DNA from: Roseovarius sp. TE539
GTDB lineage: Bacteria; Pseudomonadota; Alphaproteobacteria; Rhodobacterales; Rhodobacteraceae
Direction: 5' to 3'
Assembly: GCF_003298505.1 (NCBI RefSeq)
Contig: NZ_QNGB01000002.1
Coordinates: 174,912 to 238,911, forward strand
Length of the DNA: 64,000 bases
Shown: positions 10,145 to 20,458 of the stretch, piece by piece
Position numbering within the stretch: the stretch's first letter is position 1
Layout of the letters: the number at the start of each line of letters is the position of its first letter
The notes under the pieces: generated by a model
The model's input: the letters and a program-made list of their open reading frames with translations, nothing else
Told to the model about the DNA's origin: nothing
Database searches by the model: none
Position numbers and translations under genes: made by a program

Positions 10145-10173
10145 AGATTAGGGGCGGTGCCAAGGGGCGTCAA
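10145..10173 (-). promoter_or_regulatory. Sigma70-type promoter of the ilv leader and ilvBN
   Basis: On the minus strand, TTGACG (10168-10173) and TAATCT (10145-10150) are separated by exactly 17 bp. The expected transcript start near 10138 leaves about 23 nt before the leader ATG. Confidence 0.75.
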
Positions 10174-10270
10174 CAGGCATTCGCGGATAAAATGTCGCCA
10201 TGACGAGATTTCGCTTTTCATTTGTTGCGCAAACCCTCGGGCCGCCCGTGCCTGATCGTCCCCTGGCCGG

Positions 10271-11145
10271 TCACTGCCCCCGGTGAGCGGCCAGAAACGG
10301 CGCCAGCGCCGCGAGGGTTGCCTCCGGGGCCGTGTCGGGAAAGAAATGTCCCCCCGGGATCGCGGCATGGGTCATGTCGCGGCATTTCGGCGCCCAGACC
10401 GCGCGCATGTCATAGGCGCGTGCCATCGCGCCCTGCGCGCCGTAAAGCACCAGTACCGGGCAGGCGAGGCGGGTTTCGTGATCGGCGGTGTCATCGGCGA
10501 AATCAAACTCCAGCGTCGCGCGGTAATCGTTGCACATGCCGCGGATGGTATCGGGATCCCGCCACGCCGCGCGGTATGCGTCAAGCTGTGCCATGTCGAA
10601 ATCCTCTGGCCGGGCGCCGCCCCAGCCCAGAAGACAGGCGTGGTAGAAAGCGTCCGGGTCGTGCCCGATCATGGTTTCGGGAAAGGGCGCCGGCTGTGCG
10701 AGGAAGAACCAGTGATAGTAGGCGCGGGCCACGTCGGCGCGCAGATCGGCCAGCAGGGTGTGCGTGGGCACGATATCCATCAGCGCGACCCGGCTCACGG
10801 CCTCCGGCGCATCAAGGGCAAGCCGGTGGGCGACGCGCGCGCCGCGGTCATGGCCGGCCACCGCGAACCGGTCGTGCCCGTGCCGGGCCATCAGCGCCAG
10901 CACGTCGCGCGCCATTTCCCGGAAGCTGAAGGCGCTCACGGCCTCGGGTTTGCCGCTGTCGCCATATCCGCGCAGATCGGGGCATATGACCGTGTGGTCA
11001 CGCGCGAGGGCAGGGGCGATCGTGGCCCACATGGCACGGGTCTGAGGAAAGCCGTGCAGCAACAGCACCGGGGGCCCGGCCCCGCCCGCAGAACAGGCGA
11101 TATCGACGCCGTTGACCCGCGCCCTGAGCTCCGTGAAGCCCTTGA

Positions 11146-11149
<4 letters not shown>
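10271..11149 (-). CDS. Alpha/beta hydrolase, haloacetate (fluoroacetate) dehalogenase-like
   Basis: A 292-aa alpha/beta hydrolase. The nucleophile elbow is GHDRGARVAHR with D101, R102 and R105. Acid D125 (MDIVPT), H146-W147 (YYHWFF), Y209 and catalytic H268 (GGHFFPD) complete the set that characterised fluoroacetate dehalogenases use for Asp nucleophile, carboxylate-binding Arg pair, halide pocket (His/Trp/Tyr) and His-Asp dyad. An epoxide hydrolase would normally carry a Tyr pair in the cap and lack the Arg pair, so dehalogenase is preferred. The start codon overlaps the stop of the upstream M20 peptidase gene by ATGA. Confidence 0.82.
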
Positions 11150-12516
<1,367 letters not shown>

Positions 12517-12581
12517 GCGGACCCTTTCGGACAGGACAGTTTCGGCGCAAGGGTAACAGCGATTGCCCCCCTGTCCAGAGC

Positions 12582-12595
12582 ATGATCGAGATCAA
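12582..12595. promoter_or_regulatory. FNR/FnrL-type box upstream of hemA
   Basis: ATGAT-CGAG-ATCAA matches the FNR consensus TTGAT-N4-ATCAA at 9 of 10 positions. It lies 134 bp upstream of the hemA start. Oxygen control of hemA by FnrL is known in Rhodobacter. Confidence 0.6.
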
Positions 12596-12728
12596 GGTCA
12601 TCGGGGGGCGTCATTTTGTATCCTGTTGCGCAGCGGGGGCGCGATCTATTATTCATCGGGGAAATTGAATACGTGGCTGCAGCCACACCGGCCCCGGTGC
12701 AGAGGGCGGGACAGAAGGAGGAAAGCCA

Positions 12729-13952
12729 GTGGATTACTCGGCGAAACTGGACGCAGCGATCGACCGCCTGCACGAAGAGGGCCGTTACCGGACGTTTATC
12801 GACATCGAGCGCCGCCGCGGCAATTTTCCTCACGCGGTGTGGCGCCGTCCGGACGGCGAGGAGCAGCCGATAACCGTCTGGTGCGGAAACGATTACCTTG
12901 GCATGGGGCAGCATCCGGTGGTGCTGGACGCGATGCATGACGCGCTCGACGCGACGGGTGCCGGATCGGGAGGAACCAGAAACATTTCTGGCACCACGAT
13001 CTTTCACAAGCGGCTCGAAGCCGAGCTCGCGGATCTCCACGGCAAGGAGTCGGCCTTGCTGTTCACGTCCGCATATATCGCGAATGACGCGACATTGAGC
13101 ACCCTGCCGAAACTTTTTCCCGGTCTGATCATTTATTCGGACTCGCTGAATCACGCCAGCATGATCGAGGGGGTGCGCCGCAACGGCGGGGCAAAGCGTG
13201 TTTTCCGACACAACGACGTCGATCACCTGCGTGAGCTTATGGCCGCGGACGACCCGGACGCTCCCAAGCTGATCGCGTTCGAGTCCGTCTACTCGATGGA
13301 CGGGGATTTCGGCCCGATCGAGGCGATCTGCGATCTTTCTGACGAATTCGGGGCGCTGACCTATATCGACGAGGTTCACGCGGTCGGCATGTACGGGCCG
13401 CGCGGCGCGGGCGTGGCCGAGCGTGACCGGCTGATGCACCGGCTGGACATCATCAACGGGACATTGGCCAAGGCCTTTGGCGTGATGGGTGGCTACATCG
13501 CCGCATCAGAAAAAATGTGTGATGCAATAAGGTCTTATGCGCCGGGTTTCATCTTTACCACATCCTTGCCGCCAACGGTTGCAGCCGGCGCAGCAGCCAG
13601 TGTCGCGCATCTCAAGCAGGATCGCGAACGGCGTGAGAAGCATCAGACACAGGCGAAGATACTCAAGACACGGCTGAAGGGGATGGGTCTGCCGCTCATT
13701 GATCATGGCAGTCACATCGTTCCGGTAATCGTGGGCGATCCCGTTCATACCAAGCAGTTGAGCGACATGCTTCTGGAAGGGTACGGAATTTATGTCCAGC
13801 CGATCAATTTCCCGACCGTGCCACGCGGCACCGAGCGTCTGCGCTTCACCCCGTCACCGGTTCACGGCCCGGACGAAATGGACAGTCTCGTTCATGCGAT
13901 GGACGAACTTTGGAGCCATTGTGCGCTCAATCGCGCCGAATTAACCGCCTAA
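12729..13952 (+). CDS. hemA: 5-Aminolevulinate synthase
   Basis: PLP enzyme of 407 aa that condenses glycine with succinyl-CoA, the first step of the C4 route to tetrapyrroles typical of alphaproteobacteria. The PLP lysine is K248 in [12 protein letters not shown], the same number as in Rhodobacter capsulatus; the substrate-binding [10 protein letters not shown] and the PLP-clamping YIDEVHAVG are intact. The start is GTG, preceded by a strong AAGGAGGA. The 212-bp divergent region holds an FNR-type box (12582-12595), so oxygen regulation is likely. Confidence 0.98.
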   Translation: MDYSAKLDAAIDRLHEEGRYRTFIDIERRRGNFPHAVWRRPDGEEQPITVWCGNDYLGMGQHPVVLDAMHDALDATGAGSGGTRNISGTTIFHKRLEAELADLHGKESALLFTSAYIANDATLSTLPKLFPGLIIYSDSLNHASMIEGVRRNGGAKRVFRHNDVDHLRELMAADDPDAPKLIAFESVYSMDGDFGPIEAICDLSDEFGALTYIDEVHAVGMYGPRGAGVAERDRLMHRLDIINGTLAKAFGVMGGYIAASEKMCDAIRSYAPGFIFTTSLPPTVAAGAAASVAHLKQDRERREKHQTQAKILKTRLKGMGLPLIDHGSHIVPVIVGDPVHTKQLSDMLLEGYGIYVQPINFPTVPRGTERLRFTPSPVHGPDEMDSLVHAMDELWSHCALNRAELTA

Positions 13953-14063
13953 ATCCTTGCTTCGTGCAATAAAACTTGTGATGTGTTAAGTTACCCGAAA
14001 CAAAAGAGCAGCGGGCGAATCGAGATTTGTCCACAGGCAGCACGGGGACGAGAGGCAGGACGG

Positions 14064-15290
14064 ATGATAAAGCGCTGGTACTCGCGTGATCGCGAAGTCG
14101 TCGAAGAAGAATCCCGTGGATTTGATTCCTATGACCTGCGACTTGGCGACCTCATGCGCGGCGAAAGGGCGACGCTGGGTAAATCCCTTCTGGACGTCGA
14201 ACGCGAACTCAAGATCAAGGCCGGGTATATCGCCGCCATCGAAAACGCCGATCCGGATGCGTTCGATACACCGGGATTCATTCCCGGCTATGTCAGGTCT
14301 TATGCCCGTTACCTGGAGATGGATCCGGACCGTGCCTATGCGACCTTCTGTGCAGAAAGCGGGTTCTCGACGGCGCATGGCATGTCGTCCGCGGCGTCTT
14401 CGGCACGCAATGCCGAACGGACGGCGCCCCGGGTTCCGCGTGAACGGCGCACCGATGATCCGCTCCTTTCCCCGAACACGCCTTTTGCCCCGGAATCCGA
14501 ATCCGTTCTGTCGCGCATCGAACCGGGTGCGGTTGGCTCTGCCCTTGTGCTCGTGGCGCTGATCGGTGCGATAGGCTATGGCGGGTGGTCGGTTCTGACG
14601 CAGGTTCAGAAGGTACAGATCACGCCTGTCGAGAACACACCGGATGTTCTGGCGGATCTTGATCCGCTGGCAGGTGCGGGGACGGAAACGGACGATCCCG
14701 TCAATGTGAACGGCACCGAACGGTTCACGGTTGCCGGCGGCGGACGTCTGGACAGGCTGTATCGTCCCGAGGCATTGGACGTTCCGGTACTGGTTGCCCG
14801 CGACGCACCGATTTCCACGCTTGATCCGGCACGCATGGGCACCCTGCGTCCCGACATGGCCGAGGCCGCGCAACCGGCCGTTCCGACAACGGTCACTGAA
14901 CCGGAAGAACCTTCCGATCCACCCAAGCCGCAAGTTGTCGAGGAACCGGCACCGGGGGTCCGAATGGTGGCGGTGCGTCCGGCATGGGTGCGGGTGCGGG
15001 CCGCGGACGGAACCGTCATTTTCGAAGGTGTGATGAATGGCGGCGACAGCTTCGAGGTGCCCGTCACCGAAGAACCGCCGACTTTGCGGGTCGGCGATTC
15101 CGGCTCGATCTATTTCGCCGTGAACGGCAAGCATTATGGCCCGGTCGGGGACAGGGGGTCGGTTACCTCCGGTGTCGCCCTGACCTCCGAGGCCCTGACC
15201 GATAGTTACGCGGTCGCCGATCTGAGCCGTGACGAGGATCTGTCGCGTTACGTTGCCCAGCTCGATTCGACGGATGCGCCGGCGGAATGA
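14064..15290 (+). CDS. RodZ-like helix-turn-helix membrane protein
   Basis: A 408-aa protein. An N-terminal HTH_25-type domain (LGDLMRGERATLGKSLLDVERELKIKAGYIAAIENAD, cited in part) leads to YVRSYARYL, then a single membrane helix at about 155-175 (SALVLVALIGAIGYGG), then a periplasmic part ending in a DUF4115-like beta domain. This is the architecture of the cell-shape protein RodZ, which links MreB to the envelope. The start at 14064 follows GAGGCAGGA; an upstream in-frame start at 13983 lacks support. It lies upstream of ispG, an arrangement seen in other proteobacteria. Confidence 0.85.
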   Translation: MIKRWYSRDREVVEEESRGFDSYDLRLGDLMRGERATLGKSLLDVERELKIKAGYIAAIENADPDAFDTPGFIPGYVRSYARYLEMDPDRAYATFCAESGFSTAHGMSSAASSARNAERTAPRVPRERRTDDPLLSPNTPFAPESESVLSRIEPGAVGSALVLVALIGAIGYGGWSVLTQVQKVQITPVENTPDVLADLDPLAGAGTETDDPVNVNGTERFTVAGGGRLDRLYRPEALDVPVLVARDAPISTLDPARMGTLRPDMAEAAQPAVPTTVTEPEEPSDPPKPQVVEEPAPGVRMVAVRPAWVRVRAADGTVIFEGVMNGGDSFEVPVTEEPPTLRVGDSGSIYFAVNGKHYGPVGDRGSVTSGVALTSEALTDSYAVADLSRDEDLSRYVAQLDSTDAPAE

Positions 15291-15366
15291 TCGCACGGCG
15301 TTTGCAGACCTGCCGCCAGCGCCCTATCTTGACCGATGAGTGACCTGATCTGACGGGATACTGCCG

Positions 15367-16497
15367 ATGACCCTCAACCCCGTGCGCCCGTGGCGCAATA
15401 TTTACCGCCGCAAGAGCCGCCGGATTCAAGTGGGCAATGTCGGCGTGGGCGGCGATGCGCCGATCAGCGTGCAGACCATGACCAACACCGACACCACGGA
15501 TGTGTCGGCAACGGTGGCGCAGGTGCAGGCCGCCGCGGAGGCGGGCGCCGATATCGTCCGCGTTTCGGTCCCCGACGAGGCGAGTTCGCGGGCCCTGAAG
15601 GATATCGCGGCCGAAAGCCCAGTGCCGCTGGTTGCGGACATTCATTTCCACTACAAGCGCGGGATCGAGGCGGCCGAAGCCGGCGCGGCCTGCCTGAGGA
15701 TCAATCCCGGCAATATCGGGTCCGCCGAGCGGGTGCGCGAGGTGATCGACGCGGCACGTGACAATGGCTGTTCGATCCGCATAGGCGTGAATGCCGGATC
15801 ACTGGAACGGCATCTGCTGGAGAAGTACGGAGAACCCTGCCCGGATGCGATGGTCGAATCCGGGCTGGAGCATATCCGCATCCTTCAGGACAATGATTTC
15901 CACGAGTTCAAGATCTCGGTAAAGGCATCCGACGTGTTCATGGCCGCCGCGGCCTATCAACAGCTTGCCGATGCCACGGATGCGCCAATTCACCTTGGCA
16001 TAACCGAGGCTGGCGGTCTGACGTCAGGCACGATCAAGTCGGCGATCGGGCTGGGCAACCTCCTGTGGATGGGCATCGGAGACACGATCCGCGTGTCGCT
16101 TTCGGCCGATCCGGTGGAAGAGGTCAAGGTGGGGTACGAGATCCTCAAATCCCTGGGCCTGCGGCATCGCGGGGTCAACATCATCTCGTGCCCGTCCTGT
16201 GCGCGGCAGGGGTTTGACGTGATCCGGACCGTGGAAATCCTCGAGGAGCGGCTGGAGCATATCAAGACTCCGATGAGCCTCAGCATTATCGGCTGCGTGG
16301 TGAACGGCCCCGGCGAGGCGTTGATGACAGATGTCGGCTTCACCGGCGGCGGCGCGGGCAGCGGCATGGTGTATCTGGCCGGCAAGCAGAGCCACAAGAT
16401 GAGCAACGAAGAGATGATCGACCACATCGTCGAACAGGTCGAGAAGCGCGCAGCGGAAATCGAGGCGGAGGAGGTCGCGCCGGCAGCCGCGGAATGA
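15367..16497 (+). CDS. ispG: 4-Hydroxy-3-methylbut-2-enyl diphosphate synthase
   Basis: IspG/GcpE, 376 aa, the penultimate enzyme of the MEP isoprenoid pathway; it converts MEcPP to HMBPP with a [4Fe-4S] cluster. The cluster cysteines lie in [12 protein letters not shown] and CVVNGPGEA; the N-terminal TIM-barrel part shows VQTMTNTDT and RINPGNIG. The length is normal for the two-domain bacterial form. It follows the RodZ-like gene after 76 bp. Confidence 0.98.
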   Translation: MTLNPVRPWRNIYRRKSRRIQVGNVGVGGDAPISVQTMTNTDTTDVSATVAQVQAAAEAGADIVRVSVPDEASSRALKDIAAESPVPLVADIHFHYKRGIEAAEAGAACLRINPGNIGSAERVREVIDAARDNGCSIRIGVNAGSLERHLLEKYGEPCPDAMVESGLEHIRILQDNDFHEFKISVKASDVFMAAAAYQQLADATDAPIHLGITEAGGLTSGTIKSAIGLGNLLWMGIGDTIRVSLSADPVEEVKVGYEILKSLGLRHRGVNIISCPSCARQGFDVIRTVEILEERLEHIKTPMSLSIIGCVVNGPGEALMTDVGFTGGGAGSGMVYLAGKQSHKMSNEEMIDHIVEQVEKRAAEIEAEEVAPAAAE

Positions 16498-16513
16498 GCC
16501 GCACGGCCAACAC

Positions 16514-17056
16514 TCAGCGGGTCAGGTAGCGTTCAAGCACGATTGCGGGCATCCGCCCGCGCAGGATCATGTCGGGCAACACGTAGGACGGTGCCATGTC
16601 CAGCCCCAGCGATGCCGCCAACCCCGCATCGGCAGACATGTCCAGAACCGTGATGCGCAGCTGCAGATCCCGTGCGATCCGGCGCAGATCGGCTTCGGCC
16701 GCGGGGCAATCGTCACAATCGGGTGCCTTGAAGTACGCAAGCACTGCATCCTGACCCACCGGGCCGAACCCGGGTGCCTGCGGGCCGAACAGGGCCACAG
16801 CATGGCGATCGATCAGGTCCAGGTCACGCTGTACGTGCCCGGCATAGATGTCCACTGGCGCGGCGGACGGCGGCGGACGCGACTGCCCCAGGGCCGGAGC
16901 GGCAAGTTCGGGGTGCGCCAGAAGCGTTTCACGGACCAGGGCGCCGAAGGCTTGCTTTTGGTCCGGGGTCATCCCCAACCCTGCCTGCCCGCTCATCGAC
17001 GGCCCGGAAACTGCGATCAGAACCGCGCAAATCAGGGGGCAGGCCGCGGGTTGCAC
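16514..17056 (-). CDS. Thioredoxin-fold DsbA-like protein with CDDC motif
   Basis: About 180 aa if the GTG two bases after the upstream stop is used; an ATG at residue 21 is an alternative. Residues 30-60 (TPDQKQAFGALVRETLLAHPELAAPAL) resemble the helical N-part of the upstream DsbA protein, so the two look like tandem paralogues. The redox motif is CDDC at 114-117 and the cis-Pro loop is MAPSYVLP. The N-terminus is hydrophobic (LICAVLIAV) and probably an export signal. CDDC is unusual for DsbA-type oxidases. Confidence 0.65.
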   Translation of the reverse strand: MQPAACPLICAVLIAVSGPSMSGQAGLGMTPDQKQAFGALVRETLLAHPELAAPALGQSRPPPSAAPVDIYAGHVQRDLDLIDRHAVALFGPQAPGFGPVGQDAVLAYFKAPDCDDCPAAEADLRRIARDLQLRITVLDMSADAGLAASLGLDMAPSYVLPDMILRGRMPAIVLERYLTR

Positions 17057-17057
17057 C

Positions 17058-17813
17058 CTATTGGGCGCGGATATCGGCCACGACGTCCCGCATCCCGTCC
17101 AGCGGAACGTAGCCGCGCAGCATGCGGTCATCCAGCACGAAGGACGGAGTCCCGGAAATGCCCAGCTCCCGGGCGAGCGCGTGATTGGCCGCGATGACCT
17201 CGGTCACCCGGTCGCTCTGCATGTGCGCAAGAATCTCTTCGGCGTCGAAACCCAGCGTGCCGGAGATCCGGCGCAGCGACGCCTCACTGATGGATCCCTT
17301 GAAATTCATCAGGGTATCATGGGCGCTCTTGTAGGCGTCATCCCCGGCGAGTTGCTTCACGGCGATCGCATAGCGCGAGGACAGCATGGATTCCTCGCCG
17401 AGAATCGGGAACTCCTTCAGGATGAAACGGATATCGCCATCGGAGTCGACCAGTTCCGTCACCTCGGGAGAGGCACGGCGGCAATACCCGCATCGATAAT
17501 CCATGAATTCCACCACCGTCACGTCCCCCTCGGGATTGCCCCCGACCCAGGAATGTCCGTCCGAGAATATGGCATCCGCGTTGGCGCGGATCAGCGAGAC
17601 ATCGTCCTGCGCCTGCTGCGCGGTCTGACGCTGTTCGAGAACCGCCACCGCTTCCATGATGACTTCGGGATTATCCAGAAGATAAGCCCGGACCTCGGCC
17701 CGGAACGCGGCGCGCTCTTCCTTGGACATCTCGGTCACGTCGAGGGCATGGGCGGGCGCCATGAAGACCGCCATGAGGGCGGAGGCGATCAGGGTGTTGA
17801 AACGCGGTCTCAT
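17058..17813 (-). CDS. Periplasmic DsbA-family thiol:disulfide protein
   Basis: A 251-aa exported thioredoxin-fold protein of the Com1/DsbA-like type. Signal peptide at 1-23 (ending AHA), then a helical N-part, then the redox motif CGYC at 108-111 after VVEFMDYR, and the cis-Pro loop GTPSFVLDD. The start at 17813 is chosen because GGAG lies nine bases upstream, inside the end of the preceding M48 gene, which it follows by five bases. Likely role: oxidation or isomerisation of periplasmic disulfides. Confidence 0.9.
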   Translation of the reverse strand: MRPRFNTLIASALMAVFMAPAHALDVTEMSKEERAAFRAEVRAYLLDNPEVIMEAVAVLEQRQTAQQAQDDVSLIRANADAIFSDGHSWVGGNPEGDVTVVEFMDYRCGYCRRASPEVTELVDSDGDIRFILKEFPILGEESMLSSRYAIAVKQLAGDDAYKSAHDTLMNFKGSISEASLRRISGTLGFDAEEILAHMQSDRVTEVIAANHALARELGISGTPSFVLDDRMLRGYVPLDGMRDVVADIRAQ

Positions 17814-17818
17814 CGGGG

Positions 17819-19144
17819 TCATCTCCGTTGTTTTGCGGCCTTGGCCGCAGAAAGCACATCCTGGGCGCGTTGCCAAGCGGCCGATCCGCGCGGCAGAAGG
17901 TCCGAGGCGCGGGTGGCATGAATTTCCGCATCTTCAAGGCGGCCGGCGATGGCATAACGCTCGGCCGTGACCAGCGAGGCCATGCCGTTGTCGCCCAACT
18001 TGGAATGCGCGACGCCAAGATCACGCATCACCCGTGGGTCACGCCCGTCGATGGCGCGGGCACGTTCGAGAATGTCGAGGGCCTGACGCGTCTGGCCGCG
18101 GCTCAGCAGCGCGCGGCCGTAGGCCCCGAGTATGAGCGCATTGCGCGGCGCCTGTTCAACCGCCCTGCCATAGGCCGCCGTCGCGTCCGCGAAGCGCCTG
18201 TTTTCCATCAGGATCTGGCCGCGCAGTTCGTGAAGATACGGATCATCACCCCGCATCGCGATGGCCTTGTCGATCCGTGACAGGGCCGCCTGAAGATCGG
18301 ACTGGCGGTGATAGGCGATCGCCTCGCGCATGAGGCGGACATCCTCGAACCCGGATTCTCCGGCCCGGGTCAGTGTCCATTTCGGCGAGCGCGTGAAGGC
18401 AGACAGCTTGCCCTTGGCGCGGGCGAACCAGTACCGGGCTTTCTCGTCCGGCTGGCCCTTGTCCGAATGCGCCGCGGCAAGCCGTTTCAGCACCCTGTAG
18501 CGATCCGATGAAAGCGGATGGGTTCGGGCATAGGGATCCTGCCGCGCGGCCGAAAGCGCCTCCTGCCCGCGGAAGATGTCCATCACCTCGACCGCGCCTT
18601 GCGGGTCGATGCCGGCGCGGGCCATGTACCGCACACCGGCATGATCGGCCGAGCTTTCCTCGGCCCGGGTGTGTGACATGAACATGCGCATCGCGGTGGA
18701 ACTTGCCCCGACCGCGGCTCCGGCGGCCGCCTGGGCGTTACCGCTCACGGCGCCGGCCACGGCGGCAAGTGCAACGCCAAGCCCCGCTGCCGTGCGCGCG
18801 TTGCGCAGCGCCACGGGGCGGCGCATGAGATGACCATTGGCGATATGGGCGGCCTCGTGCGCGATCACCGACTGAAGCATTTCGGGCGTCTTCATCTTGA
18901 GGATGAGGCCCGAGTGGATGAAGATATTGCTGCTGTCGACCACGAACGCATTGAGACTGCGGTCATCGATGAGCAGGATATCAACCCGCGTGGGGCTGAG
19001 GCCGGCAGCCTTGAGGATCGGTTCGGAAAGGCGCTTGAGCGCATATTCGATATCAGGATCCCGCAGCAATGTCAGCGCACGCGCCGGCGACGTGACGGTC
19101 AGCAGGACGATGGCGCAAGCGGCGATGATGCGGAGCAGGGTCAT
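17819..19144 (-). CDS. M48-family metalloprotease with TPR repeats (BepA-like)
   Basis: A 441-aa periplasmic zinc protease. Signal peptide at about 1-23 (ARA), zinc motif HEAAH at 96-100, third ligand in ESSADHAGV, and C-terminal TPR-like helices (YGRAVEQAPRNALILGAYGRAL, cited in part). This matches BepA/YfgC, which acts in outer-membrane protein quality control. The start at 19144 gives the signal peptide directly. Downstream on the same strand are two DsbA-like genes, forming a periplasmic folding and quality-control unit. Confidence 0.9.
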   Translation of the reverse strand: MTLLRIIAACAIVLLTVTSPARALTLLRDPDIEYALKRLSEPILKAAGLSPTRVDILLIDDRSLNAFVVDSSNIFIHSGLILKMKTPEMLQSVIAHEAAHIANGHLMRRPVALRNARTAAGLGVALAAVAGAVSGNAQAAAGAAVGASSTAMRMFMSHTRAEESSADHAGVRYMARAGIDPQGAVEVMDIFRGQEALSAARQDPYARTHPLSSDRYRVLKRLAAAHSDKGQPDEKARYWFARAKGKLSAFTRSPKWTLTRAGESGFEDVRLMREAIAYHRQSDLQAALSRIDKAIAMRGDDPYLHELRGQILMENRRFADATAAYGRAVEQAPRNALILGAYGRALLSRGQTRQALDILERARAIDGRDPRVMRDLGVAHSKLGDNGMASLVTAERYAIAGRLEDAEIHATRASDLLPRGSAAWQRAQDVLSAAKAAKQRR

Positions 19145-19203
19145 TGACGAAGGGCCGGTTTCCGGGTGAAACGATGTTGCGGGCACAGTCTAGGAACAAA
19201 GCC

Positions 19204-20355
19204 ATGCGGAACTCAACCCGATCGCAGGTCGATCCCTTCATCGTGATGGATGTCATGGAAGCCGCCCGGCAGGCCGAAGCCGCGGGCCGCGACATCATCC
19301 ACATGGAGGTGGGTCAGCCGGGCACGCCGGCACCGGCGGCCGCGCGTGGCGCGCTGGCCCGCGCGATGGAGGATGACGCGATGGGATATACCGTCGCGCT
19401 TGGCCTTCCCGCCCTCAGGGCCAGGATCGCAAGGCTTTATGGTGAGTGGTACGATCTTGATCTCTCACCGGAAAGGGTGGTGGTCACGTCGGGATCTTCC
19501 GGGGCTTTCATCCTGGCCTTCACGGCGCTTTTCGATGCGGGCGAGCGGGTGGGTATCGGTGCCCCTGGCTACCCCAGTTACCGGCAGATCCTGCGTGCGC
19601 TCGACCTTGTGCCGGTGGAGATCGAGACTGCGGCGGAAAACCGCTTGCAGCCCGTGCCGGGCGATCTTGGCGGGCGTGACCTGGCCGGGCTGATGGTGGC
19701 CTCGCCGGCGAATCCCTCGGGCACGATGCTGGGGCACGCGGACCTCGAGGCGCTGATGGGCGCGGCCCGCGAGGCCGGCATTTCGATGATCAGCGACGAG
19801 ATTTACCACGGCATCGAATATGAGGCCCGGGCGGTCAGCGCGCTGGAGGTGAGCGACGAAGTCTACGTGATCAACTCGTTCTCCAAGTATTTTTCCATGA
19901 CAGGATGGCGTGTGGGATGGATGGTGGTGCCGGAGGATCATGTGCGCACGATCGAGCGGCTGGCGCAGAACCTGTTCATCTGCCCACCCCATGCGAGCCA
20001 GGTTGCGGCGCTTGCGGCGATGGATTGTAGCGCGGAATTGCAGGCGAACATGGATGTCTACCGGGCCAATCGCGCGCTCATGCTGGACGGTCTGCCGAAG
20101 GCGGGATTCGACCGGTTCGCGCCGCCCGATGGCGCATTTTATGTTTATGCGGATGTCAGTCATCTCACCGATGACAGCCGTGCCCTTGCGGCCGAAATCC
20201 TTGATCAGGCCGGTGTGGCGGTGACACCGGGGCTGGATTTCGACCCGCACAGAGGACACGGCACGATCCGCTTTTCCTATGCGCGCGGCACGGACGATAT
20301 CGCGGAAGGGCTGCGGCGGCTCGGCATGTTCATGAAGGCGCGCGGTGCAGTCTGA
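19204..20355 (+). CDS. Class I/II PLP aminotransferase
   Basis: Aspartate-aminotransferase-fold enzyme of about 383 aa. PLP lysine in NSFSKYFSMTGWRVGW; other fold-type I marks are SPANPSGTM, ISDEIYHGIEYE and the C-terminal IRFSYARG carrying the carboxylate Arg. The start at 19204 is chosen because AGGA lies eight bases upstream; starts at 19174 and 19144 are possible. Substrate not determined. It is divergent from the M48 protease and upstream of the amidase gene. Confidence 0.85.
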   Translation: MRNSTRSQVDPFIVMDVMEAARQAEAAGRDIIHMEVGQPGTPAPAAARGALARAMEDDAMGYTVALGLPALRARIARLYGEWYDLDLSPERVVVTSGSSGAFILAFTALFDAGERVGIGAPGYPSYRQILRALDLVPVEIETAAENRLQPVPGDLGGRDLAGLMVASPANPSGTMLGHADLEALMGAAREAGISMISDEIYHGIEYEARAVSALEVSDEVYVINSFSKYFSMTGWRVGWMVVPEDHVRTIERLAQNLFICPPHASQVAALAAMDCSAELQANMDVYRANRALMLDGLPKAGFDRFAPPDGAFYVYADVSHLTDDSRALAAEILDQAGVAVTPGLDFDPHRGHGTIRFSYARGTDDIAEGLRRLGMFMKARGAV

Positions 20356-20458
20356 CGCCTGCTGGGGCATTTTTTTCGGGGCAGGGCCTGTCGTGACCAC
20401 GTGCAATGCGTCGCATGGTGGTGTATCATCAGGGTCAACGAGACCGGACAAACGGCTG

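Noticed and set aside
12626..12652. TTGCGC-N15-TATTAT as a hemA promoter
   Set aside because: The spacer is too short and the -35 poor; a transcript start cannot be placed with confidence.
14027..14035. TTGTCCACA, DnaA-box-like site before the RodZ-like gene
   Set aside because: One mismatch from consensus, single copy, no AT-rich or origin context.
20361..20376. Run of seven T after the aminotransferase gene as a terminator
   Set aside because: The upstream stem is only three to four base pairs, too weak to call.
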